In this document: one piece after another, positions 1 through 6,585 of the stretch
How the letters are laid out: every line of letters begins with the position of its first letter
Numbering within the stretch: position 1 is the first letter of the stretch
Assembly (NCBI GenBank): GCA_003133345.1
Contig: PKXB01000238.1
Coordinates: forward strand, 1-10,403
Reading direction: 5' to 3'
Source: Hyphomicrobiales bacterium
Lineage (GTDB): Bacteria > Pseudomonadota > Alphaproteobacteria > Rhizobiales > Xanthobacteraceae
Length of the DNA stretch: 10,403 nucleotides
Translations under genes and position numbers: made by a program
The notes under the pieces: generated by a model
Database searches by the model: none
What the model was told of the DNA's origin: nothing
What the model saw: the letters and a program-made list of their open reading frames with translations, nothing else

Positions 1-375
1 GCGCTCAAGACCTGGTTCACGCTGAAAGTCTACGGCACCGACGCGCTGGGCGCGATGATCTCGCGCACCTGCGAGCTGGCGCGCTACCTCGAGATCAAGA
101 TCGCCACCTCGCGCGAACTGGAGCTGCTCGCTCCGGTTTCGCTCAACATCGTCTGCTTCCGCTATCGCGGCGACGATCCCGACCGGCTGAATGCGAGGAT
201 CGTCGCCGATTTGCACGAATCCGGTATCGCGGCGCCATCCACCACCATCATCGGCAATCGTCTGGCGATCCGCGCGGCGATCGTCAATCACCGCACCGAG
301 CCGCGCGATATTGATGCCTTGCTGAAAGCGGTGTCGAAATTCGGCGCGGCTGCGGCGACAAACCGTGCGGCTTGA
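1..375 (+). CDS. PLP-dependent amino acid decarboxylase, C-terminal part (5' end outside window)
   Basis: The reading frame is open from base 1, so the gene begins upstream; 124 residues and a TGA stop are visible. The start, ALKTWFTLKVYGTDALG, matches the conserved segment after the catalytic lysine in group II PLP decarboxylases (aromatic-L-amino-acid, tyrosine, glutamate and histidine type), where the usual pattern is R-F-R-x-L-K-x-W. The rest has the expected small C-terminal domain: a strand LNIVCFRYRG, a helix for the DPDRLNARIVADL part, and the strand LAIRAAIVNHRTEPRDID. The enzyme class removes the alpha-carboxyl of an amino acid to give an amine, in the cytoplasm. The PLP-lysine and substrate-pocket residues are outside the window, so the substrate cannot be named. 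The next gene starts 15 bases downstream behind its own ribosome site, which suggests co-transcription with an ATP-grasp protein that could act on the amine (inference). Confidence 0.85.
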   Translation, partial: ALKTWFTLKVYGTDALGAMISRTCELARYLEIKIATSRELELLAPVSLNIVCFRYRGDDPDRLNARIVADLHESGIAAPSTTIIGNRLAIRAAIVNHRTEPRDIDALLKAVSKFGAAAATNRAA

Positions 376-390
376 GCCAAAGGAGCGCGC

Positions 391-1632
391 GTGATTTCCA
401 CCAACACAAATGCCGCCGTCGCAAACGAGCCATATCCGGCAACGCCGATCGGATTGCCCACGCTGTGCCAGATGGCCTTCGACGGCCTCGATCTGGCGCC
501 GGTGTGGAACAGGCTGGTTCACCGCGTCAACGCGCAGCCGGGTGACGCCGCCGCGCTGCTCGATCTGTCGACCATCGCGCAGCTGCAAGGCCGCCCGCAG
601 GATCGCGTCGCCTTGCAAACGGCCGCCTTGAAGCTGCAACAAGTTTACCGGCGGCCCGCGGCCATCGTTGCGCCACGCCCGCTCCGGCTGCTCGCCTTCA
701 TGGCGCCCGGCGATTTCATGGCCAATACGCCGCTCGAGTTCATGCTGGAAGGCTCCAGCATCGTGCTCGACATGATGTATATCGTACCTGGCACGAAGCT
801 GCCCGAGCCGCCCGAGCATGACGTCGCCCTGGTGGCGATCGATGAATCGGACGCGACCGCGCCGGTGCTGCGCGAAATATCGCAACTCGTTAAGTCCTGG
901 CCGCGTCCGGTCGTCAATGCGCCCGACCGCATCGCGCGCCTGACGCGGGCCGGAACCTGGGAGCTGCTGAAATCCGCGCCCAATATCGTCATTCCGATGA
1001 ATGCGCGCATCGATCGCAAGACACTTGTGGACATCGGCTCCGGCGATGTTGCGATCGAATCCGTTCTCGATGGCAGCGGATTCCCGATTATTGCGCGGCC
1101 GTTCTGGTCGCAGGCCGGAATGGGGCTGGTGAAACTCGAGACTGCATCGGCCATCGACGCTTATCTGCGCGAATGGGCGGACGCGGAATTCTACCTCGCG
1201 CCGTTTGTCGACTACAGCAGCCGCGATGGCCTATTCCGCAAATGCCGCATCGCCATCATCGATGGCCATCCGTTCGTATGCCATATGGCGATCTCGCAGC
1301 ATTGGATGATCCATTACCTCAACGCCGATATGCGGAACGATGCGGCCAAGCGCGCCGAGGAAGCCCGCTTCATGGCGAATTTCGACAGCGACTTTGGCGC
1401 TCGGCATGCGGCGGCCTTCAGGACAATCGCGGACCGCAGCGGGCTCGAATACCTGCCGATCGATTGCGGCGAGACGCAAGATGGCAAGCTTTTGGTCTTC
1501 GAAGTGGGAACCGCAATGATCGTGCACTCGATGGATCCGCCCGATCTGTTTCCCTACAAGCGGCCGCAGATGGAAAAAGTCTTCAAGGCCTTTCAAGCCA
1601 TGCTGCATAACGCCGCGCGCGCCGCGCCATAA
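391..1632 (+). CDS. ATP-grasp-type ligase-like protein with N-terminal helical repeat
   Basis: A 413-residue protein starting at GTG; AGGAG at 381-385 lies five bases before it, which decides the start. Residues about 35-90 look like a TPR-like helix pair (LVHRVNAQPGDAAALLDL, then RVALQTAALKLQQVY). From residue 98 (LRLLAFMAPGDFM) a pre-ATP-grasp alpha/beta region follows, with the usual VVNAPDRIARLTRAGTWELL stretch at 174-193 where such ligases read 'N.p..i......K...l'. The ATP-grasp core shows FPIIARPFWSQAGMGLVKLE at 231-250 (Arg236 where Lys is common, plus a Gly-rich lid), FRKCRIAIIDGHPF at 282-295, and a metal-site strand at 366-379 containing LVFEVGTAM. ATP-grasp enzymes join a carboxylate to an amine or similar nucleophile through an acylphosphate. 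Odd point: the usual E-x-N metal motif reads E371-V-G373, so one ligand is missing or supplied elsewhere. The substrate is unknown; the neighbouring decarboxylase suggests an amine (inference). It could be an inactive or divergent member. Confidence 0.75.
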   Translation: MISTNTNAAVANEPYPATPIGLPTLCQMAFDGLDLAPVWNRLVHRVNAQPGDAAALLDLSTIAQLQGRPQDRVALQTAALKLQQVYRRPAAIVAPRPLRLLAFMAPGDFMANTPLEFMLEGSSIVLDMMYIVPGTKLPEPPEHDVALVAIDESDATAPVLREISQLVKSWPRPVVNAPDRIARLTRAGTWELLKSAPNIVIPMNARIDRKTLVDIGSGDVAIESVLDGSGFPIIARPFWSQAGMGLVKLETASAIDAYLREWADAEFYLAPFVDYSSRDGLFRKCRIAIIDGHPFVCHMAISQHWMIHYLNADMRNDAAKRAEEARFMANFDSDFGARHAAAFRTIADRSGLEYLPIDCGETQDGKLLVFEVGTAMIVHSMDPPDLFPYKRPQMEKVFKAFQAMLHNAARAAP

Positions 1633-1665
1633 AAAAACCGGCCGCGCGTGACATGCGCGGCCGGT
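1631..1665 (-). terminator. Rho-independent terminator of the deacetylase gene, overlapping the stop of the convergent gene
   Basis: Bases 1637-1647 and 1655-1665 form a perfect 11-bp G+C-rich stem with a 7-base loop. Read on the minus strand, the stem is followed directly by seven T residues (complement of 1631-1637), the classic intrinsic terminator form, 20 bases after the deacetylase stop codon. Bases 1631-1632 of the tract are also the last two bases of the TAA stop of the plus-strand ATP-grasp gene. On the plus strand the stem is followed only by TCTAACTT, so termination in that direction would be weaker, though the hairpin may serve both genes. Confidence 0.88.
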
Positions 1666-1684
1666 CTAACTTGCGCGCGAGATT

Positions 1685-2611
1685 TCAGTTGCCTTGGATG
1701 GTCTGGATCACGCTCGACATCGGGCGCGCCTCGTCCAGCCCGCCGCCCATCTCCTTGAGCACGATGGCGACGTATTCCTTCTGCGGCTCGATCGGCGTCT
1801 TGCCGACCACCTGCACGACCTTGTAGCCGCCGGCCTTGAGCTGCTTGAACAGCTCGGGCGCCGCTTCGGCGGTCGCATGCTGGAAATCGTGCATCAGGAT
1901 GATGCCCTTGCCGTGTTTCTCGAGCTTGGCCATAACCGATTTGATGACCTGCTCCGGCTTGCGCAACTTGAAGTCGAACGAGTCCATGTCGGTGGAGAAG
2001 ATTCCGACATTGCGCTCGCCGAGATATTTCACCATCTCCGGCGGATGCCGCAGCGCCGGGAAGCGGAAGAACGGGCCCACCGGCTGGTTGCCGAGCGCGA
2101 TGCTCACCGCCGCGATGCCCATTTCGATCTCGTTCTTGGCCTCTTCCGGCGTCAGCTTGGAGAGGTCCTTGTGCGACCATGTGTGCGAACCGATGGTGTG
2201 GCCGGCCGCGGCCACCTGCTTGAGAATTTCGGGATGCCAGCCGGCGTGCTTGCCGATAGGGAAGAACAGCGCCTTGGTGCACTGGTCGGCCAATGCCTTG
2301 AGCACGGCCGGCGTGTTGCCCGGCCACGGGCCGTCGTCGAAGGTCAGCACGATCTCTTTGTCGCGCAGGAAGTCGTAGGCCTTGAAATGCTCGAAGCCGA
2401 AGCCGGGGCCGCCGGTGGTGTCGATCTGCACCACGCGTTCGACGCCCAGCGCGTTCGGATTGTCACACTTGGCCTTTGTGGCGACCGGCGCGGGGGCCGG
2501 AGCAGCGGCAGCGGCGGGGGCCGGCGCAGCGGCCGGGGCGTTCTCCGCCCAGACGGCAGCGCCCGCCGTCGACATCGTTATCGCAAGAGTTATCGCCAAA
2601 GCGCTACGCAT
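1685..2611 (-). CDS. exported polysaccharide deacetylase (NodB homology domain, carbohydrate esterase family 4)
   Basis: The predicted 308-residue protein starts with a signal peptide (MRSALAITLAITMSTAGAAV, likely cut after VWA at residue 22), then an Ala/Pro-rich linker to about residue 44, then a NodB domain. All five CE4 motifs are visible: TFDDGP at 90-95 (catalytic base and metal Asp), SHTWSH at 142-147 (metal His pair), RFPALR at 183-188, DMDSFDF at 208-214, and LMHD at 239-242. Such enzymes remove N- or O-acetyl groups from chitooligosaccharides, peptidoglycan or exopolysaccharide in the periplasm using a divalent metal. The exact substrate cannot be read. An ATG four codons earlier (2623) is possible, but GGAG lies six bases before the ATG at 2611, inside those four codons, and the signal peptide then begins cleanly. 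The gene runs towards the ATP-grasp gene and ends at a strong terminator. Confidence 0.88.
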   Translation of the reverse strand: MRSALAITLAITMSTAGAAVWAENAPAAAPAPAAAAAPAPAPVATKAKCDNPNALGVERVVQIDTTGGPGFGFEHFKAYDFLRDKEIVLTFDDGPWPGNTPAVLKALADQCTKALFFPIGKHAGWHPEILKQVAAAGHTIGSHTWSHKDLSKLTPEEAKNEIEMGIAAVSIALGNQPVGPFFRFPALRHPPEMVKYLGERNVGIFSTDMDSFDFKLRKPEQVIKSVMAKLEKHGKGIILMHDFQHATAEAAPELFKQLKAGGYKVVQVVGKTPIEPQKEYVAIVLKEMGGGLDEARPMSSVIQTIQGN

Positions 2612-2623
2612 CACGTTCTCCAT

Positions 2624-2831
2624 ACCCGTAAGTGGCTGAATTTAGAAACCTGTATATTCATCGCGGCTTTAACCTTTTGAGTCAACGCACGCACAAAAAA
2701 CGCCCAAATTGCAGGGGTATATTGCGGTGATATGGTTAATTTTACCGGCGGTTCGTGGTCGAAAATCACCCATGTTGCCGCCGCCCGGGATAGGTCCTAT
2801 CTGGATTGTTGGTTCCATCCGGAGACTCGTA
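2624..2831. promoter_or_regulatory. divergent intergenic region, probable promoters for the deacetylase and the small membrane protein
   Basis: These 208 bases separate two divergent genes and are richer in A+T than the flanks, especially 2640-2740. On the plus strand TTGCAG (2709-2714) and TATGGT (2731-2736), 16 bases apart, could be -35 and -10 boxes. On the minus strand TTGACT (complement of 2680-2685) is a good -35 match but no convincing -10 lies 16-18 bases after it. No clear operator palindrome was seen. The regional assignment is firm from gene layout; the individual boxes are weak guesses. Confidence 0.35.
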
Positions 2832-2990
2832 ATGCCCGCGATTGTGTCCACGGCCAGGCTTTCGCGACCGCTGCTGGTCCTCGCCTTTATTTGTGGGCTG
2901 ATTGTGGCGGCGACGCTGGCGCTTTGGGCCTATTACGGCACCGCGGTGTTCCTTGAAATCGTGCGGGCCGGCTGGGTCGCGTGCTTCTGA
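2832..2990 (+). CDS. small single-pass membrane protein of unknown function
   Basis: A 52-residue protein. The ATG at 2832 is preceded by GGAGA at 2821-2825 with a six-base gap, an excellent ribosome site, so this start is preferred to an in-frame ATG at 2709 that has none. Residues about 12-38 (starting SRPLLVLAFICGLIVAATLA) form one transmembrane helix, after a short basic N-terminus with two Arg, which suggests the N-terminus faces the cytoplasm. The short tail ends in RAGWVACF with a Cys next to the last residue. The gene lies 31 bases before the SCO1 homologue on the same strand, so the two are probably co-transcribed; a role near copper insertion or oxidase assembly is only a guess. No known family recognised with certainty. 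Confidence 0.65.
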   Translation: MPAIVSTARLSRPLLVLAFICGLIVAATLALWAYYGTAVFLEIVRAGWVACF

Positions 2991-3012
2991 TGCAGCCCAA
3001 GTGCAGTCCAAG
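2991..3012. repeat. 11-bp tandem duplication between the small membrane gene and SCO1
   Basis: TGCAGCCCAAG (2991-3001) is followed directly by TGCAGTCCAAG (3002-3012), ten of eleven bases alike. It begins right after the stop codon of the small membrane protein gene and fills most of the 31-base gap before SCO1. It looks like a small slippage duplication that set the spacing of the two genes; no function is implied. Confidence 0.6.
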
Positions 3013-3021
3013 TGACGCCCG

Positions 3022-3615
3022 ATGACGGTCCGAACATCTCACATTCTTCTGGTCTTCTCCGCCTTCCTGGCCGGCCTCGTCATCTTTCTCGGCGTTATTC
3101 TTTTCACGACCCATTATCAGGGAACGGGCCTCGGCCCGTCGGCGATCGGCGGTCGCTTCAAATTGATCGACGAGAACGGCAAGCCGATCACCGACCAGGA
3201 CATGAAGGGCCGACCCTTCCTGGTTTTCTTCGGTTACCGACACTGTCCCGACATCTGCCCGACCACGCTGTTCGAAATGTCGGAGGTCATGCGCGCGCTC
3301 GGCAACGACGCCGACCGCATCGGCGCGCTGTTCATCACCGTCGATCCGGAGCGCGACACGCCGGCGGGGATGAAGGATTATCTGTCGAGCTTCGATCCGC
3401 ATCTGCGCGGCGCCACCGGCGACAGCAAGGCGATCGACGCCGTCGAGAAGGCCTACCGGGTCTACGCCAAGAAAGTCCCCACCGACAACGGCGACTACAG
3501 CATGGATCACACCGCGCTGGTCTATCTGATGGACAAGCAGGGCCGCTTCGTCGCGCCGTTCAAGCTCAATCGGAAGCCCGAGGATGCGGCGGCCGATCTG
3601 CGGCGCTATCTGTAG
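3022..3615 (+). CDS. SCO1/SenC family copper chaperone for cytochrome c oxidase assembly
   Basis: A 197-residue protein with an N-terminal membrane anchor (residues about 8-29) and a periplasmic thioredoxin-like domain. The copper site is complete: Cys75 and Cys79 in HCPDICP at 74-80, and His163 in MDHT at 161-164. The conserved FITVDPERDTP segment at 104-114 is also present. SCO proteins bind copper through the two Cys and the His and help build the CuA centre of cytochrome oxidase subunit II or keep its Cys pair reduced; length and motif spacing are normal for bacterial members. The ATG at 3022 has only a weak ribosome site (AGTGA at 3011-3015), which fits translation coupled to the small membrane gene upstream. 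No oxidase genes are in the window, so the target oxidase is unknown. A hairpin with a T-rich tail follows. Confidence 0.95.
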   Translation: MTVRTSHILLVFSAFLAGLVIFLGVILFTTHYQGTGLGPSAIGGRFKLIDENGKPITDQDMKGRPFLVFFGYRHCPDICPTTLFEMSEVMRALGNDADRIGALFITVDPERDTPAGMKDYLSSFDPHLRGATGDSKAIDAVEKAYRVYAKKVPTDNGDYSMDHTALVYLMDKQGRFVAPFKLNRKPEDAAADLRRYL

Positions 3616-3660
3616 CGTCTTTGAACCAAACCTCCCGTTACCGCGACTAAGCATTGCGTT

Positions 3661-3701
3661 GCGCCAGCCGGATGCGGCTGGTGCGGTGGGCTTTGGTTTT
3701 T
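3661..3701 (+). terminator. probable intrinsic terminator after SCO1
   Basis: Bases 3661-3670 pair with 3675-3684 in a 10-bp stem (one G-T wobble) around the tetraloop GATG. A T-rich stretch (CTTTGGTTTTT) follows at 3691-3701, about six bases beyond the stem, so the U-tract is offset and interrupted. It lies 45 bases after the SCO1 stop and before the ribosome site of the next gene, which fits a transcript boundary. Confidence 0.55.
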
Positions 3702-3720
3702 CGGATATAACCATCCTGAC

Positions 3721-3725
3721 GGAGG
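3721..3725 (+). promoter_or_regulatory. ribosome binding site that fixes the start of the large lipoprotein
   Basis: GGAGG lies eight bases before the ATG at 3734. The reading frame is open much further upstream, to at least 3584 inside the SCO1 gene, but only the ATG at 3734 has a good ribosome site and gives a protein that starts with a lipoprotein signal peptide. Confidence 0.8.
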
Positions 3726-3733
3726 AATTGACC

Positions 3734-6541
3734 ATGGGCGGTGACAAAGGGTTCGGCGGCAAAGGTTTTGGCGGTAAGTCACGCGGCTTTATTTTCGCAT
3801 TCGCTTGCTTGGCGGTGCTTGCAGGCGGATGTTCGGAGTCCAAACCGGAAAAGCCGGATGACGGAACGTTCAATACCAGTCGCCTGCCAAGGGTCGCGGG
3901 CGCCAAGGAAGTCTTCGCCAGCCCGGCGACCACGATCTTCACCTCGCCGGATTCGGTCGCGCAGACCGCCGACACCGTCGACAAGGCGCTCACCGCCGGC
4001 GGCTGGCAGAAATACGTCGCGCCGAACACCGCCTATACCAACGATCCCAAAATGCGGACCATGTCGCTCAAGAAGGGCACGCAGGCGTTGAGCGTGTTCA
4101 TCACTATCGCACCGGCGCAGAACAACGCCACCAGCGTGCAATACGCCGCGGTGGCGCTCAAAACCGATCTGCCGTTTCCCAAGGACGCCAGCAATATCGA
4201 GTACTCGCCGGACCGGCTGCTGCTGACGGCCATCACTGCCGAACCGATCGACAAGACGCTGGACTTCTATCGCCAGGAGCTTGGCGCGCGCGGCTGGTCG
4301 CTATGGTCGTATAAGCTCAACGCCAAGCAGCCTACCGGTGGGCCCTCCGGCGTGGTGCACAGGCATGGCGCCTACGCCCATTACGTCAACGACAATGAAC
4401 CGACGGTGGCGCTTGTGCTTACCGAGCAATACGCCGACGCCGGCAAGATCAAGGTCGAACTGAAAGAGTGGCCGATCGGAATTCTGAAGAGCGGGATGCC
4501 GCAACCCAACGCCGGTCGGGTCGACGTCAGCCGTTTACCGCGCCTCGAAGGCGCCAAGGAAGACGTTGCCCATACGTCATCGACGCGGCTGAGCTACACC
4601 GTGTTGGGCTCGTTCGAAAACACCGTTGCGGCAACCAAGAAGATATTGGCCACCGACGGCTGGAAGCAATATGCGTCTCCTTCGGAGGAGCCCAGTCCGT
4701 TCGGGATGGACCTCAAGAAGGGATCGCAAGGGCTGTCGGTGTCCTTCACGATGCCGCCGGGAGAACCGGTCCACTCCGGCGTAGATTACAACGCGCAATG
4801 GGTGATCGCCGATTTGCCGTTCCCCGACGATGCGGCCGATATCGTGTTCGACTCATACCGGCCATACCTGAATTGCGTTACCGCCGGCACCGTCGAGGCC
4901 ACGCGCGATTTTTATGAAAAGGAGCTCGGCGCTGCCGGCTGGGTACCGCTGTCCGCATCGGACGTGGCGGCGCAATGGCCGAACGCTAAACTGGACGGGC
5001 AGACCTATTACATTCGCGAAAAGCAAAAGCCGGTTTTGCTTTCACTGCAACGCCGCGACGACGGCAAGACCACCGTCGAAATCAAGGTCGCGCCGTTTGC
5101 GGAAATGCAAGACCTCGAGGCTGCACAGGATGACTTCAGTCTGCCGGTGCCGAAGCGAAGCAGAAGCTCCGGCGGCACCGGCGGCCAAATCCAGCGTGAG
5201 GTGCACGCTCTTGTGCCTGCGGAAGTCGACACCGTGCTCGCGTTCTATCGCCGCGAACTCGCGGCGCGCCATTGGAAGGAAGAGACGCAAGGCGCCGTCC
5301 TCAAGCCGAAGGAGGTCATACTCAATTTCTCCTCGGCGGAAGGAACGGCCGTGCTCAAGCTTGGCCACAAATACGACCTAACGAGTGCAAGTATCGTGCA
5401 GCAGGTCGCAAAGCCGGCTGCTCCCGTCAAACCGGCCAACGAAGCCAAACCGGCCGCCAAAGCCGATTCGGCCGACGCGATCATGCAACAGGCGGAGCAT
5501 TTGATGCGCAACGCCACCGCCGATGCGCTGGCCGGCATGAAATCGCCGAAGGTGGCGCAAGCCGCCACGGGCCCCGAGCCGGTCTTGCACGGGCTTGCGG
5601 AAAACACGGCGCCGGTTCCCGTGCCGGAAACCGCGGAGGACGTCGACTTCGCCGACGGCCGGCTCGAGTTCAGCAGTTCGTCCAGCCTTAAGGCCGTGGC
5701 CGATTTCTATCGCTCGGCCATGAATGAGCAGGGCTGGGCTTCGCGTTCATCGGTCATCAACAACGCCAACATGGTCGTGCTCAATTTCGCGAAAGCCGGC
5801 AAGGCCGTCTCGTTCACGATCATGAAGATGGGCAACAAGACCAACGTGACCGCGGATGGTTCGGGCCTGCAAGTCGCGGCAACCAAACCAGCCGCGCCAG
5901 CGGCCACGGCGGAACCGGTCAATGCGCCCGCGCCGGCGAGTGCCGAGGATCTCGAGGCCGAGGAGAGCGGCGGTCTGCCGTTGCCAAAGCGCCACACCAT
6001 GAGCGAGGGCAGCAAGTCGCCGTTCCGGCGTGAACTCAAAGCCAGCGTGCCGCTCGCTCTCACCGACGTCCTGGGCTTCTATCGCCGCGAGCTCGGCAAG
6101 CTCAACTGGAAAGAGGAGAGCAAGGGCGCCGTCATCAACGCGGACAACGCGATCATCGCCTACACCTCGCCCGATGGCCCGGCGGTGCTCAAGCTCGGCC
6201 GCAAGGACGGTGCGACCAGCGTGAATCTGGTGATGAAAAATCCGGACGCCGCGGTGAAGGCCGGCATGATGTCGAAGCCGGGCCAGGCCAAGCTGGCCTT
6301 CGTCAATTCGAACGAGGTGGAGGCGGCGGTCACGATCAACAAGCAAACGATCAAAGTTGTCGCGGTCGGCGGTACTAAGGGGCCGGACGGCCAGCTGCTC
6401 GATTTGCCGCCCGGCAAATACAAGTTTTCGATCAAGCTGGCGGGTAAGCCGGCGTCGAACGAGGAGTTGGAAGCCGGCGCCGACGAAACCTGGGGCGTGC
6501 TCATTGGGCCCGCCGGCGCGTTGCCGGTGCAGGTGTATTAG
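3734..6541 (+). CDS. large lipoprotein of unknown function with seven related FYxxEL/GW modules
   Basis: The predicted 935-residue protein has a Gly/Lys-rich N-terminus (GFGGK twice in tandem), a hydrophobic core and a lipobox LAGGC with Cys33, so it should be exported and lipid-anchored. The rest holds seven copies of one unit. Each starts with an LPxP-like motif (residues 51, 146, 268, 361, 470, 628, 748) and has a Trp 40-44 residues later (91, 188, 310, 403, 514, 668, 792). Five copies carry an FY segment 10 residues before that Trp, such as DFYRQELGARGW (177-188) and FYRRELAARHWKEE (504-517); the first and third have weaker forms (VDKALTAGGWQKY, TKKILATDGWKQY). After each Trp come beta strands ending in a T-x-V-like strand. 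Copies 1-2 and 3-4 are duplicated as a pair, and copies 5 and 7 are close relatives, both preceded by a DLE segment. Ala/Pro-rich linkers lie at about 560-582 and 715-738; residues about 853-935 form a separate beta-rich end domain with DLPPGKYKFSIKL. I do not recognise a named family. Binding or cell-envelope scaffolding is possible. Confidence 0.85.
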   Translation: MGGDKGFGGKGFGGKSRGFIFAFACLAVLAGGCSESKPEKPDDGTFNTSRLPRVAGAKEVFASPATTIFTSPDSVAQTADTVDKALTAGGWQKYVAPNTAYTNDPKMRTMSLKKGTQALSVFITIAPAQNNATSVQYAAVALKTDLPFPKDASNIEYSPDRLLLTAITAEPIDKTLDFYRQELGARGWSLWSYKLNAKQPTGGPSGVVHRHGAYAHYVNDNEPTVALVLTEQYADAGKIKVELKEWPIGILKSGMPQPNAGRVDVSRLPRLEGAKEDVAHTSSTRLSYTVLGSFENTVAATKKILATDGWKQYASPSEEPSPFGMDLKKGSQGLSVSFTMPPGEPVHSGVDYNAQWVIADLPFPDDAADIVFDSYRPYLNCVTAGTVEATRDFYEKELGAAGWVPLSASDVAAQWPNAKLDGQTYYIREKQKPVLLSLQRRDDGKTTVEIKVAPFAEMQDLEAAQDDFSLPVPKRSRSSGGTGGQIQREVHALVPAEVDTVLAFYRRELAARHWKEETQGAVLKPKEVILNFSSAEGTAVLKLGHKYDLTSASIVQQVAKPAAPVKPANEAKPAAKADSADAIMQQAEHLMRNATADALAGMKSPKVAQAATGPEPVLHGLAENTAPVPVPETAEDVDFADGRLEFSSSSSLKAVADFYRSAMNEQGWASRSSVINNANMVVLNFAKAGKAVSFTIMKMGNKTNVTADGSGLQVAATKPAAPAATAEPVNAPAPASAEDLEAEESGGLPLPKRHTMSEGSKSPFRRELKASVPLALTDVLGFYRRELGKLNWKEESKGAVINADNAIIAYTSPDGPAVLKLGRKDGATSVNLVMKNPDAAVKAGMMSKPGQAKLAFVNSNEVEAAVTINKQTIKVVAVGGTKGPDGQLLDLPPGKYKFSIKLAGKPASNEELEAGADETWGVLIGPAGALPVQVY

Positions 6542-6550
6542 TTGACCAGC

Positions 6551-6577
6551 GCGCGGCGCTCACGCGGGGCGCCGCGC
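6551..6577. terminator. hairpin between convergent genes, possible bidirectional terminator
   Basis: GCGCGGCGC (6551-6559) and GCGCCGCGC (6569-6577) form a perfect 9-bp stem with a 9-base loop. It lies in the 44-base gap between the stop of the lipoprotein gene and the stop of the convergent glycosyltransferase. There is no T-tract on either side, so it may act only as a weak or Rho-assisted stop; in such G+C-rich DNA a chance stem is possible. Confidence 0.35.
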
Positions 6578-6585
6578 CCTCAATC

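Noticed and set aside
1694..2680. A 328-codon plus-strand frame opposite the deacetylase gene
   Set aside because: It is antisense to a gene with a signal peptide and all five CE4 motifs. Its translation is Arg/Leu/His-rich with no domain, as expected in high-G+C DNA.
3584..3733. In-frame upstream extension of the large lipoprotein into SCO1
   Set aside because: No ribosome site, it would overlap SCO1 and put 50 residues before the signal peptide; GGAGG at 3721 supports the ATG at 3734.
2887..4029. A 380-codon minus-strand frame across SCO1 and the lipoprotein start
   Set aside because: It crosses two well-supported plus-strand genes, a terminator and a ribosome site, and has no recognisable domain.
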